DNA of 64,000 nucleotides from NCBI GenBank assembly GCA_016713425.1, contig JADJPE010000005.1, positions 6,740,001 to 6,804,000 of the forward strand, given 5' to 3'. The position numbers and the translations under genes were made by a program. Source of the DNA: Deltaproteobacteria bacterium. Its GTDB lineage: Bacteria > Myxococcota > Kuafuiibacteriia > Kuafuiibacteriales > Kuafuiibacteriaceae. Below the pieces are notes generated by a model. That model was not told the DNA's origin. It saw nothing but the letters and a program-made list of their open reading frames with translations, and made no database searches. Numbering within the stretch: the first letter of the stretch is position 1; the number at the start of each line of letters is the position of its first letter. Below are positions 44,667-54,237 of this stretch, in pieces.

Positions 44667-45134
44667 TCAGAGCGCAGCCAAGGCGGCCTGAACCTCGTCG
44701 TAGTTCGGCTCAACCTTCGGTTCGGGCGCCACCCATGCGTAACGCACAACGCCCTCGGCATCGAGCACGAACACCGACCGCTTGGCGGCGGTGTACCCAG
44801 GCATGCCCGCGAAATCGTCGTGGGCCACGTCGAACGCTTTCACCATGGTTCGGCTGTAGTCCGAAAGAAGTCGGAAGTTGAGGTTGTTGCGCTCCGCAAA
44901 GGCCGCGTTGGCAAATGGCCCGTCTACGCTGACGCCCAAGACAACGGCGTTCATGTCATTGAGACGCGCCATCGAATCACGAAATGTGCACAATTCCTTC
45001 TCGCAGACGCCCGTGAAAGCCGCCGGGAAGAAAGCCAAGACCGCATTCTTCCCCGCAATCGTCGTCAGTGACACCTCTTCGCGCTTGTGATCAAACGCCT
45101 TGAAATCAGGCGCCTTTGTCCCCACTTTGACCAT
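44667..45134 (-). CDS. Peroxiredoxin (AhpE/AhpC-TSA type)
   Basis: A 155-residue thiol peroxidase. VGTKAPDF opens the domain, and FFPAAFTGVCEKELCTFRDS holds the peroxidatic Cys with a second Cys four residues later; GVSVDGPFANAAFAERN and RSVFVLDAEGVVRYAWV complete the thioredoxin fold. It reduces peroxides with a thiol donor. The ATG at 45134 has GGAGG seven bases upstream; the ATG two codons earlier has its ribosome site too close. Confidence 0.93.
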   Translation of the reverse strand: MVKVGTKAPDFKAFDHKREEVSLTTIAGKNAVLAFFPAAFTGVCEKELCTFRDSMARLNDMNAVVLGVSVDGPFANAAFAERNNLNFRLLSDYSRTMVKAFDVAHDDFAGMPGYTAAKRSVFVLDAEGVVRYAWVAPEPKVEPNYDEVQAALAAL

Positions 45135-45301
45135 TGCCATTCCTCCCCAAGAAACGTCTTACCGAGATGGTCTCCCCATCACGAGGCGGGCCGCAATCTT
45201 GCGAACGCCCTTCGTCGCACCTGCACCTTCGCCGCTTCAAGAGGGCGTACCTCAGCGCACGCTCCAAAGGCAAGAGCGCTCGTCGCTCAAATGTTTCGTG
45301 G

Positions 45302-48118
45302 TCAAGGCAGCAAGTCGACTTCGGCCAGCTGGAAGTAGAAGTGGCCGAAATCGTCCCGACCAACATCCAATGGAATGATGTGTAGGCCATAGGTGAACCG
45401 CGGCGCTCCGTTTTGCCGCAGATCGATCTCGACGAAGCCGTTGCTCGGCTGAGTCGCATACGTTCCGACGACTTCCCAGTCGGAGTTGTCCGGCCTGGTG
45501 ACGGCGACGAGGTAGCGAGACGGAAAGCCCACCGGCACGCCGTTGACGATGCGCGCGTAGAGGCGTGCACGACGAACAGACGTCGGGTTCCGCATCCAGG
45601 CCGCCAACATCGTTCCCCGATCGTTCGTCGAACTCGAGAACGCGCCACTGCTGTAGACCGAGCCCAGATCGCCATCGATCAGCTTGGTCGCGTCCCATCC
45701 AGGCAGGACATCATTCGAGGTCACGCGCCCACCGACAAATGCACTCGACGCAGGTTCCGGCACGGGCTGCGGCACAGGCTCCGGCTCCGGCAGAGGCTCC
45801 GGCACGGGCTCCGGCACAGGCTCCGGCACGGGCTCCGGTACAGGCTCCGGCACGGGCTCCGGTACAGGCTCCGGTACAGGCTCCGGTACAGGCTCCGGTA
45901 CAGGCTCCGGTACAGGCTCCGGCACGGGCTCCGGTACAGGCTCCGGTACAGGCTCCGGTACAGGCTCCGGTACAGGCTCCGGCACGGGCTCCGGTACAGG
46001 TGCCGGCACCGCAACCACGTTGACTTCTGCGATCTGGAAGTACCAGCGACCGGAACTGTCGCGCCCCAGATCGACAGGGATCACGTGGACGCCGTACGTG
46101 AACCGAGGCGAGCCCTGTTCTTGCACATCGAGCTCGACGACCCCGTTCGATGGCTGAGCCGTATACGTTCCCACGACTTCCCAGGCCGAATTGTCAGGCC
46201 GGGTCAACGCAACCATGTATCGCGCGGGAAAGCCCACAGGGGCGCCATTGACCATCCGCGCGTAAAGCCGAACCGAACGAACATGAAGCGGGCTCGCCAT
46301 CCACGCCGCGAACATCGTGCCGCGGTCGTTGCTTGGTCCCGAAAACTCGGTGCTGCTGTAGCTCGTGGATAGGTCTCCGTCGATGAGGTTCGCTTCCCCG
46401 AAGCCCGGCTCGACGTCATTGGATGTCGCGCGTCCACCCTCGAACGCGCTCGCTTCGGAATCTGGGAGAGGCTGTGGTCTCGGGTTCGGTGTGGGCGATG
46501 GATCGGGCGTAGGCGTGGAATCAGGCGCGCCGGAGGCATATTGGGTGCGAAGAAGCTCGAGCGTATCGCGTACGGAATGCACGCCGAATTCACTGCTCAC
46601 GATCTCATCGGGGCCGTAAGGAAAGACGACATAGCGAAAGGCATAGTCCACCCCGGTCCGCAGACGAACGACGGCAACGTTGGTGAACTTGATGTTGTCG
46701 AACAGGTCTCCCTCGGTCAGCGTGAAATGCCGACCCGTCCGATCAGAAAGCATCGGCTGGCTGAGAAAGGTGGCCATCGTGTAGGTCTGCCCGTCCTCAT
46801 TGCGAAGCGACACCCAGTCGAGGTCCTGGTTCGTGACGTTCTGGGTGAAGTTGGTGCCATCCGTTCCGGAAAGATTTCGCGGAATATCCAGGCTTTGGAC
46901 GGACGCGCCGTGTCCCGTCGAGTAGCGAACGGTTCTGAACCGATTGGTGAAATAGAACGTCGGTGCTTCGATCGCCCCGCCGCGTTCCGCACCGGTATTC
47001 CGGAGGACGACGTCGATGCGGGCATACGCTGGGAACGCCTTGATCGACTGAGCGAGATGGAGTGTGTCGCGCGGTTCATACGGTCCGAGATATCCCGGGC
47101 CATAGTCCCAGTTCATCATCTGAAACGACGAGTGGTCGATCGTCGACGAAGCGCTTGTGCAATTGGGGTTGTTGACTCCGTCGCATGTCAGCGAAAGGCC
47201 TCCCGTGCCAGGTGCAACGCTGGCACTCGGACCGGCACGGCCGGCTGAATAGGTGCATGCCGCGCCCGCCTGCGTCGGGTTCCAGTACCCCTGGCCCCCG
47301 GGTTGCCCGCAGGGTTCCGTCGTTTGGCTGCCAGGCAATCCTGAGTGGACTGCGACTTGAAGCGCGGCCCCGAAGTGCGCATGGATCGCCGACTCTCGGC
47401 GCCCGGTCGGAAGCGCTGGTCCGCGAAGACTCGCAAACTCATAGATCGCGCCCCCGTTTCGATCCGCGGCCAGAGACCAATCTCTCGAGCTCATCCGAAC
47501 GAGCCGATGGGGAAAGGCAGGGTACGCCGGATCAGGTTCAACCGCTCGGGGCGGATTCGTGTCCACATACGACGCGGGCGATTCCGGCGCGACCGAATCC
47601 ATGTAGCCCGAACAATCGGCCGTGGGCTTCCAGCCACGCACCAAGACGCGCGACGCCGGGGTGTTGGACGTCATGGGATACTTGAAGTAGCAGAAGGTCT
47701 GACGGGGGTGGATCGGCGCGGTCGCGGCGTTCGCAAAACATCGGTCGTGGTACTCGAAGCCAGCGTCAGAGGCGAGCCAGAGGTCGATCATCACCGGCCT
47801 GTTTGGGCAAGCGGGGTAGGACGCCGTGACGTACACGCCGCCGGCGACGGCCCACGACTCGATGTCCACTTGGTCAAGCCGCACGGGCGCCGCGGTGGCG
47901 AGGTCATCCTCGGAGGCGCGTCCGTCCGCTGCCAGATCACAGCCGGTCGCGCCGGAAGCAACGAGCGCGAGAGCGGCGGCCGTCATGAAGCCGCGGACGA
48001 TCCTCGCCGACAGTAACTGGGCCAGGGAGAGGAATTGGGAGAGGGACGGGGACGGGGACGGGGACGGGGACGGGGAACCAGGGCGCTGCGCACGCCCGGG
48101 GCGATGGGAGGTGAACAT
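45302..48118 (-). CDS. Large surface lipoprotein-like protein with two discoidin-type domains joined by a Pro-Glu-Pro-Val repeat
   Basis: About 940 residues. An N-terminal signal with lipobox-like end (ALALVASGATGCDLAAD) starts the protein; the start codon is uncertain (48118, 48154 GTG or 47986). The middle (about 90-560) is a sugar- or protein-binding-like region that is not recognised. Two near-identical C-terminal domains of about 145 residues are of F5/8 or discoidin-like kind (GGRATSNDVEPGFGEANLID with SRGTMFAAWM-like DRGTMFAAWM; GGRVTSNDVLPGWDATKLID with DRGTMLAAWM), joined by about twenty PVPE repeats. The repeat domains probably bind glycans outside the cell. Confidence 0.75.
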   Translation of the reverse strand: MFTSHRPGRAQRPGSPSPSPSPSPSLSQFLSLAQLLSARIVRGFMTAAALALVASGATGCDLAADGRASEDDLATAAPVRLDQVDIESWAVAGGVYVTASYPACPNRPVMIDLWLASDAGFEYHDRCFANAATAPIHPRQTFCYFKYPMTSNTPASRVLVRGWKPTADCSGYMDSVAPESPASYVDTNPPRAVEPDPAYPAFPHRLVRMSSRDWSLAADRNGGAIYEFASLRGPALPTGRRESAIHAHFGAALQVAVHSGLPGSQTTEPCGQPGGQGYWNPTQAGAACTYSAGRAGPSASVAPGTGGLSLTCDGVNNPNCTSASSTIDHSSFQMMNWDYGPGYLGPYEPRDTLHLAQSIKAFPAYARIDVVLRNTGAERGGAIEAPTFYFTNRFRTVRYSTGHGASVQSLDIPRNLSGTDGTNFTQNVTNQDLDWVSLRNEDGQTYTMATFLSQPMLSDRTGRHFTLTEGDLFDNIKFTNVAVVRLRTGVDYAFRYVVFPYGPDEIVSSEFGVHSVRDTLELLRTQYASGAPDSTPTPDPSPTPNPRPQPLPDSEASAFEGGRATSNDVEPGFGEANLIDGDLSTSYSSTEFSGPSNDRGTMFAAWMASPLHVRSVRLYARMVNGAPVGFPARYMVALTRPDNSAWEVVGTYTAQPSNGVVELDVQEQGSPRFTYGVHVIPVDLGRDSSGRWYFQIAEVNVVAVPAPVPEPVPEPVPEPVPEPVPEPVPEPVPEPVPEPVPEPVPEPVPEPVPEPVPEPVPEPVPEPVPEPVPEPLPEPEPVPQPVPEPASSAFVGGRVTSNDVLPGWDATKLIDGDLGSVYSSGAFSSSTNDRGTMLAAWMRNPTSVRRARLYARIVNGVPVGFPSRYLVAVTRPDNSDWEVVGTYATQPSNGFVEIDLRQNGAPRFTYGLHIIPLDVGRDDFGHFYFQLAEVDLLP
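45775..46010. repeat. 12-bp in-frame tandem repeat encoding Pro-Val-Pro-Glu
   Basis: About twenty copies of a CAGGCTCCGGTA-like unit (variants ACGGGCTCCGGC) encode (PVPE)n on the minus strand. The block forms a rigid extended spacer between the two discoidin-like domains. It is near-perfect, which suggests recent expansion. Confidence 0.9.
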
Positions 48119-48351
48119 CGGAACCGCTTCGAATGCACAGCATGCGCCGCGCACGACACGCTGCCCACCGGCTACGTTGAGCTCGCAGCATGTCTACCCC
48201 GACCAGACAGACCGCCCCCACGAGAGACGTTCTGAGCCTCAAGCATCGATGCCGGCGGGTCCCGCGCTCGGTGCGTCCCTTGCTCGGGTCGCGAGGCGTC
48301 GAGTCCGATCTTCGACCCGACCTTCGACCCGGTCTTGAGGTCTCGGTTGGG

Positions 48352-50286
48352 CTATTCGCCGAAAATCTTGGCGTGCAGACGCTCGACGGTGCGCCGGGTC
48401 CGGTCAAAAATGTCGGCGTCCTTGAGTGTCGTGTTGATCTTGCGATCGGCTGCGGTCCGGGCGCGCTTCTTCGCCCACACTTTGTTCCGTTTGCTCTCGA
48501 TGTTGAGCAGCTTTCGATAGTCGTCCAAGATTGCCTGATCGCGCAGTAGCTTGGGATCGCGTTCGATGGCTTCCTCGATCGCGCGCCGCCGTTCGCGATG
48601 TTCGAGGAATGGCGACAAAGACGACGGAGCACCGGCGTTCTCTTCGGTCCCGAGGCCTCCGCCCGCGCCCGAAGGCAGCGTCGGACTCGCATTCGTCGCG
48701 GGTGCGCCGGCCGCCGAAGCTCCGGCACCCGCCCCAGCGCTCGCAGCGACCGGACGGTTCGCGGCGGCGCTCGATCCCCCGGCTGCGTCGGACAGCGCGT
48801 TTGCGGCCGTGTTGGCGTCCGCTTCGGCGCCCGCCGCCGCACCTGTCGTCACTTCCCCGGCCGCGGCGGCGTGCGGATCGCCACCCGGCAAGGCTTCGAC
48901 CGGCGATCCGCCTGACGCAGAAGTTGCAACGCCCTCGCTTGGCTTGCCCGGATCATCGGTCCCCGACGACGCAACGCTCCCCGTTCCCTCGACCGGCGCG
49001 GGATTCTTCGAGATCAGACGGTCGACGCTTGAGACGACGGCTTGCACGAGATTGACACCGGTCACCAGCACATAGATCGCGCCCAGCCCCAGCAGCACGA
49101 GCTGGAACCAGCGGACCACGCGAAACTCGAGCGCCCAGAGATAACCAAGCAGGAGAGAGACCCCGGCCGCCACGAATCCGATCAGAACCGGGAGCACATT
49201 GAGAAATGGTATGTCGAGGGCACCGACGATCAGCGCAAGACAGGTGGGAATCGCGGTCACGATCCCCACCGTCCAGCCCATGAGAAAGCAGTTTGTTCTC
49301 GACTTTGCCGTCGATTCGCCCCGGAGGAACTCAACCACCCACCGGAGGACCGGATGCGCCACGAACCCAGCCACGATCGCCATGACGGCGGAAAAGATCG
49401 CGGCCACGAGGATCCCGGTGACGAGATCACCGAGCACGCGCCCAATGCCCTGCCCCCCAATGATGCCGGCGATCAGCACGCCTATCTGCTGAAGCAAAGA
49501 CATCGCGAGGAACGCCGGGAGCGCGTACGCGATCAGCTGCATCCGTCCCATCGCCGGGATGGACTGATCTGCGATCCCACGCTTGATGCTCCCGACCGGA
49601 TTCACAAGCATCTTGGGCACAGCGACCAAGTAGAAGGCGATCGCCTTGGGGACCGCGACGAAGAAGTAGGAAACGCCTTGCCCTTCAACCCCAGCCAGCT
49701 CATCGGCGGGATCGACGACGCTTCGGCTCCGCCGCCCGCCCGGACGCCCGTGGCCTGAAGCATCGAGCCCCGCCGGATCATCCGTCGGGAAGCCTTGACC
49801 CGGGCCAAAGCTCATCGAGTGCGCCGCGCCCGCCCCAAAGCCAAACCCAGCTCCAGCTCCAGCTCCAGCTGCGGCGCCAGGCCCAGGCCCAGCAGGCCCA
49901 ACGTCGCCTGCGAAACCGCCCGCAGCATCCGCACGTGGAGCCGAAAACGCGCCGACCCCGTTCGCATCGGACAGCCCAGGGGCGGGCCCGGCTCCGCCGT
50001 CGACGAGGATCACGTCGAACCGCTTCTGCGCGAGCGCAAAGCTCATGCCGGGCGCAAGCATGAAGGGTTGGTCGATCCGCTGCTCGTTAACGTATGTGCC
50101 GTTCGATGAGCCGAGATCCTCCAGAAACCAAGCGCTGCCCTCGAGATAGATGCGCGCGTGTCGCTTCGAGATCGACTCGTCGTGAAACGCAATGTCAGTT
50201 CGCGCCCGCTCGCGTCCGAGGACTGCGCCCTCGGGCCCGATGTCGTAGACCATCGAGGTGTCGAGCTCCCTGATTTCGAGCCTCAT
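48352..50286 (-). CDS. FHA-domain protein fused to a Yip1-type membrane domain
   Basis: From ATG 50286 the 644-residue protein has an FHA domain at about 1-95 (GAVLGRERARTDIAFHDES, ISKRHARIYLEGSAWFLEDL, GSSNGTYVNEQRI). A Gly/Ala/Pro linker with AGAGAG-type repeats runs to about 190. About 200-400 is a Yip1-like membrane domain of roughly six helices (MGRMQLIAYALPAFLAMSLL, LIAGIIGGQGIGRVLGDLVT, NCFLMGWTVGIVTAIPT, VLPVLIGFVAAGVSLLLGYL). A low-complexity Ala-rich tail and a charged helical C-terminus (LEHRERRRAIEEAIERDPKL) follow. FHA binds phosphothreonine, so this could be a membrane protein controlled by the Ser/Thr kinases of the cell. GAGAGGGA lies about ten bases before the ATG. Confidence 0.8.
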   Translation of the reverse strand: MRLEIRELDTSMVYDIGPEGAVLGRERARTDIAFHDESISKRHARIYLEGSAWFLEDLGSSNGTYVNEQRIDQPFMLAPGMSFALAQKRFDVILVDGGAGPAPGLSDANGVGAFSAPRADAAGGFAGDVGPAGPGPGAAAGAGAGAGFGFGAGAAHSMSFGPGQGFPTDDPAGLDASGHGRPGGRRSRSVVDPADELAGVEGQGVSYFFVAVPKAIAFYLVAVPKMLVNPVGSIKRGIADQSIPAMGRMQLIAYALPAFLAMSLLQQIGVLIAGIIGGQGIGRVLGDLVTGILVAAIFSAVMAIVAGFVAHPVLRWVVEFLRGESTAKSRTNCFLMGWTVGIVTAIPTCLALIVGALDIPFLNVLPVLIGFVAAGVSLLLGYLWALEFRVVRWFQLVLLGLGAIYVLVTGVNLVQAVVSSVDRLISKNPAPVEGTGSVASSGTDDPGKPSEGVATSASGGSPVEALPGGDPHAAAAGEVTTGAAAGAEADANTAANALSDAAGGSSAAANRPVAASAGAGAGASAAGAPATNASPTLPSGAGGGLGTEENAGAPSSLSPFLEHRERRRAIEEAIERDPKLLRDQAILDDYRKLLNIESKRNKVWAKKRARTAADRKINTTLKDADIFDRTRRTVERLHAKIFGE

Positions 50287-50395
50287 CGGTAGAACGTCCC
50301 TCTCGCCTTCCCCACCCGCAGAAACCAACCCCCACGAACGACCTGCCCAGTCGCACGCAAGAATGACCTCAGCGCCCCGAGCCTAAACGAACACT

Positions 50396-50447
50396 GGGGG
50401 AAGAACCAAGATTTGGTTCCCCCGCCCTTTGAAATCAGGGTTTTATA
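50396..50447. promoter_or_regulatory. AT-richer hairpin-containing region upstream of pstC
   Basis: A bulged inverted repeat (GGGGGAA...CCAA with TTGGTTCCCCC, 50396-50424) is followed by a second small hairpin (CCCT...AGGG) with TTTT. Local composition is less GC-rich than the surroundings, between the divergent FHA-Yip1 and pst genes. It may be a terminator, leader structure or operator of the pst operon; no Pho box could be identified with confidence. Confidence 0.35.
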
Positions 50448-50527
50448 CCAAAACAGTCCCGGTTCGCCTCCAGAATGTCACACACGAAATTCCCCCATCA
50501 GCCCGAGGCTCTGGTTGATTCGGCCCC

Positions 50528-51571
50528 GTGCCTACGCCAGAGCACTCCCTCTCAGAAGCGCCGCCAGCACCGTCGCCGTTTACGTCCGCCGGGACGGCAA
50601 GCGATGCTCGACGTCCGAACGGAACCACGCCGACTGTGTCCCGCCCCTGGCTCCATCGAGCGACCGAGGTCGCGATCCACGTGATGGCCGGAACCGCGAT
50701 CGCGGCCGTCATTCTGATCTTCGTCTTTGTCGCCCGGGAGACCTTGCCCCTGTTCACATCGTCGGCGGTCCAAGAGGAGGTGACGTTGTCAAAGATGTGG
50801 CTGGCCCAGCTCTGGCCCGGCTATGACGGCGCCGAGCATGTCTGGCAGCCGGTCTCTGAGATACCCAAGTATGGGATCCTGCCGCTCTTCGTCGGCACGC
50901 TGAAAGTGACGTCGGTGGCCATGCTCGTCGCCATTCCGCTCGCGGTCGGCGCGGCGCTCTTCGTCTCCCAATACGCGAGCCACCGTCTTCGCGAAATCCT
51001 GAAGCCCGTTGTCGAGCTGCTCGCGGGCATCCCGTCCGTTGTCCTCGGTTTCTTCGCACTCATCGTCTTGGCGTCGTGGCTCCAAGACGCCCTCGACCTC
51101 GACTCGAGGCTCTCGGCGCTGCTGGCCGGCATCGCCTTGGCGCTGGCCGTCGTCCCAATCATCTTCACGGTGTGCGAAGAAGCGCTCGGCGCCGTTCCGC
51201 GGAGCTACGTCGAGGCGTCGACAGCGCTCGGCGCTCGACGATGGCAGACGATCCTGCTCGTCGTCTTGCCCTCGGCAAGCCCCGGCATCGCGGCGGCGAT
51301 CGCGCTCGGTTTCGGACGTGCCATCGGCGAGACGATGATCGTGCTCATGGCCTCGGGCAACGCGGCAATTCTTTCGGGCAGCGTTTTGGATTCGACAAGA
51401 ACGCTCTCCGCCACCATCGCCGCCGAGCTCGCCGAGGTGGTCTTTGGGGGTCCCCACTACACAGTGCTCTTCTTCATCGGTTCGCTGCTCTTCTTGATGA
51501 CCTTCTCCGTCAACCTCGTCGGGTCAATCGCGACGGCCCGACTCAAGGCGAAAGTTGGGGGCCGGCGATGA
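50528..51571 (+). CDS. pstC: Phosphate ABC transporter permease PstC
   Basis: A 347-residue permease with about seven helices. The family features KYGILPLFVGTLKVTSVAML, ELLAGIPSVVLGFFALIVL, AVPRSYVEASTALGARRWQT and GFGRAIGETMIVLMASGN (the EAA loop and the conserved GE segment) are present. The start is GTG at 50528 with a 40-residue Ser/Pro-rich N-terminus. The stop overlaps the pstA start by four bases. No pstS gene is upstream, which is unusual. Confidence 0.95.
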   Translation: MPTPEHSLSEAPPAPSPFTSAGTASDARRPNGTTPTVSRPWLHRATEVAIHVMAGTAIAAVILIFVFVARETLPLFTSSAVQEEVTLSKMWLAQLWPGYDGAEHVWQPVSEIPKYGILPLFVGTLKVTSVAMLVAIPLAVGAALFVSQYASHRLREILKPVVELLAGIPSVVLGFFALIVLASWLQDALDLDSRLSALLAGIALALAVVPIIFTVCEEALGAVPRSYVEASTALGARRWQTILLVVLPSASPGIAAAIALGFGRAIGETMIVLMASGNAAILSGSVLDSTRTLSATIAAELAEVVFGGPHYTVLFFIGSLLFLMTFSVNLVGSIATARLKAKVGGRR

Positions 51572-52485
51572 AACTGAAACTGAAACGAACAAAGCGAAAC
51601 GCTCTCGGGGATATCGCGCTGATCCTCGCTTCCGCCCTGGCCCTCCTTCTCGTGATCGGGTCACTCGCCGTCATCGTGATCGACGTCGGCATCCACGGCT
51701 ACGAGCGGCTGTCTTGGGCGTTTCTTACCGAATCGCCGGACAACGGCATGATGGGCGGCGGAATCTTTCCCGCGATCGTCGGCACGACGGCGATGGTCTT
51801 CCTCATGACCCTTGCCGGCGTACCCATCGGCGTCGCCACCGCCGTCTACCTTCACGAGTACGCAGCGCCGGATTCTCGATTCGCCAAGCTCGTCCGAATC
51901 GCCGTGCAGAACCTTGCCGGTGTTCCATCGATCGTGTTCGGTCTGTTTGGGCTCGGCTTCTTCATTCAGTGGGTCGGCCCCGGTATCGATCGGTTTCTGC
52001 TCGGCGGCGCGCGCATGTTTGGCCAGCCGGGGATCCTCTGGGCCTCGCTCACAATGGCCGTCCTCACGCTTCCGGTCGTCATCGTCGCCACCGAAGAGGC
52101 CCTCTCCAATGTGCCGAACTCGGTCCGTGAGGCTGCGTTTGCTCTCGGCGCAACCAAGTTCCAGGTCGTCGCGACCGTCGTCGTGCCCCAATCTTTGGCC
52201 GGCATTCTGACCGGGGGTATCCTCGCAGTGAGCCGAGGCGCGGGCGAAGTGGCCCCGCTCCTCTTCACCGGCGCCGCGTACTTCCTCCCCGAGCTGCCCA
52301 GTCGGTTCTCCGACCAGTTCATGCACCTCGGATATCACGTTTATGTGCTGTCGACGCAGTCGCCTGACGTCGACGCCACGCAGCCCATCCTTTACGCAAC
52401 AGTTCTGGTGCTGCTCGCGTTGGTCTTCATGCTAAACCTCACCGCGATGGTGGCCCGTTCGCGCATGCGACGTCACTTCGCGTAG
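51568..52485 (+). CDS. pstA: Phosphate ABC transporter permease PstA
   Basis: A 305-residue inner-membrane permease. It begins MKLKLKRTKRNALGDIALIL; later LPSVVFG-type PSIVFGLFGLGFFI and the EAA-like SNVPNSVREAAFALGATKF are characteristic, as is SRGAGEVAPLLFTGAAYF. The frame opens earlier, at 51076, but the ATG at 51568 overlaps the stop of pstC (ATGA) and fits the family length. It pairs with PstC to form the phosphate channel. Confidence 0.95.
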   Translation: MKLKLKRTKRNALGDIALILASALALLLVIGSLAVIVIDVGIHGYERLSWAFLTESPDNGMMGGGIFPAIVGTTAMVFLMTLAGVPIGVATAVYLHEYAAPDSRFAKLVRIAVQNLAGVPSIVFGLFGLGFFIQWVGPGIDRFLLGGARMFGQPGILWASLTMAVLTLPVVIVATEEALSNVPNSVREAAFALGATKFQVVATVVVPQSLAGILTGGILAVSRGAGEVAPLLFTGAAYFLPELPSRFSDQFMHLGYHVYVLSTQSPDVDATQPILYATVLVLLALVFMLNLTAMVARSRMRRHFA

Positions 52486-52565
52486 TTCGTTCGGGCAACG
52501 CGCGCGCACTTCAACGGAGACCAAGCCCCCGGAGACCAAGCCCCCGGAAACGGAGACCAAGAAAC

Positions 52566-53348
52566 ATGGAACGAACTTCGACGACGCCACCGCCATCCGT
52601 GAAACTCTCGATTCGCGATCTTCAAGTCTCCTACGGTAGCAAGCGGGCTCTTGGCCCCATCTCCGTCGACATCTACGAGCGGAATGTCACGGCGTTGATC
52701 GGGCCTTCCGGCTGCGGGAAGTCGACCTTCCTGCGATCGCTCAACCGCATGAACGACCTCGTCCCAAGCGCCCAAATCGAGGGAAGCGTCAAACTTGACG
52801 GAACCGAGCTCTACGGCGCCCAAGTCGACCCCGTCGGCGTCCGCCGCCGAATCGGCATGGTCTTTCAGCAGTCGAACCCGTTCCCCAAGTCGATCGCCGA
52901 AAACGTGGCCTACGGGCTCAAGATCGAAAAGAAACTCCAGAAGTCTGAGATTCGAGATCGGGTGGAGCAGGCGCTCCGGCGCTCGGCGCTATGGGAGGAG
53001 GTCAAAGACCGGCTCGACGAAAGCGCGCTCCGACTCAGCGGCGGCCAGCAGCAACGGCTCTGTATCGCGCGCGCATTGGCGGTCAACCCTGATGTCCTGC
53101 TCATGGACGAGCCTGCTTCGGCGCTCGATCCCATCGCCACGGCCCGAATCGAACAGCTCATCCATGAACTGTCGGCGTCGGTCACCGTCGTCATCGTGAC
53201 CCACAACCTCCAGCAGGCGGCTCGCGTTTCAAGCTATACTGCGTTCTTTTACTTGGGCGACTTAGTCGAATACAATCGGACGGAGGTCATCTTCCGGAAT
53301 CCCTCCCAAGAAAAGACCGAGGAATACGTCACCGGCAAGTTCGGATGA
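52566..53348 (+). CDS. pstB: Phosphate ABC transporter ATP-binding protein PstB
   Basis: 260 residues with GPSGCGKSTFLRSLNRMND (Walker A), LSGGQQQRLCIARALAVNP (signature), LLMDEPASALDPI (Walker B) and VTHNLQQAARVS (H-loop). FQQSNPFPKSIAENVAYGLK is the Q loop typical of PstB. It lies 80 bases after pstA; three GGAGACCAAG direct repeats at about 52516-52560 fill the spacer, and the last one supplies the ribosome site. Confidence 0.96.
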   Translation: MERTSTTPPPSVKLSIRDLQVSYGSKRALGPISVDIYERNVTALIGPSGCGKSTFLRSLNRMNDLVPSAQIEGSVKLDGTELYGAQVDPVGVRRRIGMVFQQSNPFPKSIAENVAYGLKIEKKLQKSEIRDRVEQALRRSALWEEVKDRLDESALRLSGGQQQRLCIARALAVNPDVLLMDEPASALDPIATARIEQLIHELSASVTVVIVTHNLQQAARVSSYTAFFYLGDLVEYNRTEVIFRNPSQEKTEEYVTGKFG

Positions 53349-53373
53349 TACAACGCGAGACAGGACACACAGC

Positions 53374-54075
53374 ATGACGCAACCCGTGCACACCAACAGA
53401 GGATTCGAACACGAGCTCACGACGCTTCGAGAACGAATCCTGCTGATGGGTGGACGCGCCGAAGAGGCGATCAACTCCGCCCTCGGTTCCCTCGAAGATC
53501 GCGACGTCGCGCTCGCAGAACGCGTCAAGGCAATGGACGACTACATCGACCGCGACGAACTCGAGATCGACGAACTCGCACAAACGATCTTGGCCACGCG
53601 CCAACCGGTGGCCTCCGATCTGCGCTTCATCACGATGTCCCTCAAGATCGTCACCGACCTCGAACGCATCGGCGACCTCGCGGCAAACATCGCCAAGCGC
53701 TCCATCGAGCTCGTAGGCATGCCGCCACTCACCCCCGGCGTGAACTTCGGTCCGCTCGCGAAGCGTGTTCAGCAAAGTCTGCGTGAGGCACTCGACAGCT
53801 TCGTGGAACGAAACGCCGACAAAGCGCTCGCCATCATCGAGGCCGACCGTGAGATCGACGCGATGAACGCAGCCTTGTTCTCAGACCTCATCTCACGCGG
53901 CTCGGTCGACACCGCGACGCTGCGCGTCCTCATCCCCACGACTTCGATCGCCCGCTCGCTCGAGCGGATCGGCGACCACGCGAAAAACCTCGCGGAGGAG
54001 GTCGTGTACATGGTGCGCGGCCGAGATGTACGGCATCGCAACGCCATCCGTCACTCACGTGGCGATCAAAGCTGA
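53374..54075 (+). CDS. phoU: Phosphate-signalling complex protein PhoU
   Basis: A 233-residue protein made of two three-helix bundles. The metal-binding motifs appear as MDDYIDRDELEIDELAQTIL with DLERIGDLAANIAKRS, then EADREIDAMNAALFSDL with SLERIGDHAKNLAEEVVYM. PhoU links the Pst transporter to PhoR and lowers Pho regulon expression when phosphate is ample. It is the last gene of the pst cluster; the C-terminal ten residues are basic. Confidence 0.95.
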   Translation: MTQPVHTNRGFEHELTTLRERILLMGGRAEEAINSALGSLEDRDVALAERVKAMDDYIDRDELEIDELAQTILATRQPVASDLRFITMSLKIVTDLERIGDLAANIAKRSIELVGMPPLTPGVNFGPLAKRVQQSLREALDSFVERNADKALAIIEADREIDAMNAALFSDLISRGSVDTATLRVLIPTTSIARSLERIGDHAKNLAEEVVYMVRGRDVRHRNAIRHSRGDQS

Positions 54076-54237
54076 CGGTATCGAACACTGCCGCTTCCGC
54101 ACACGAGGGCCAACGACGACGCGCCCCTCAACGCAAACGCCTGACCGCTGGTTCGCACGGTCGGTTACTCTTCCACGCCTCTCGCGCTCACATGCTCATG
54201 ACACATATGTGCGCCGCGTGAGAGCACCTTAGTCATG

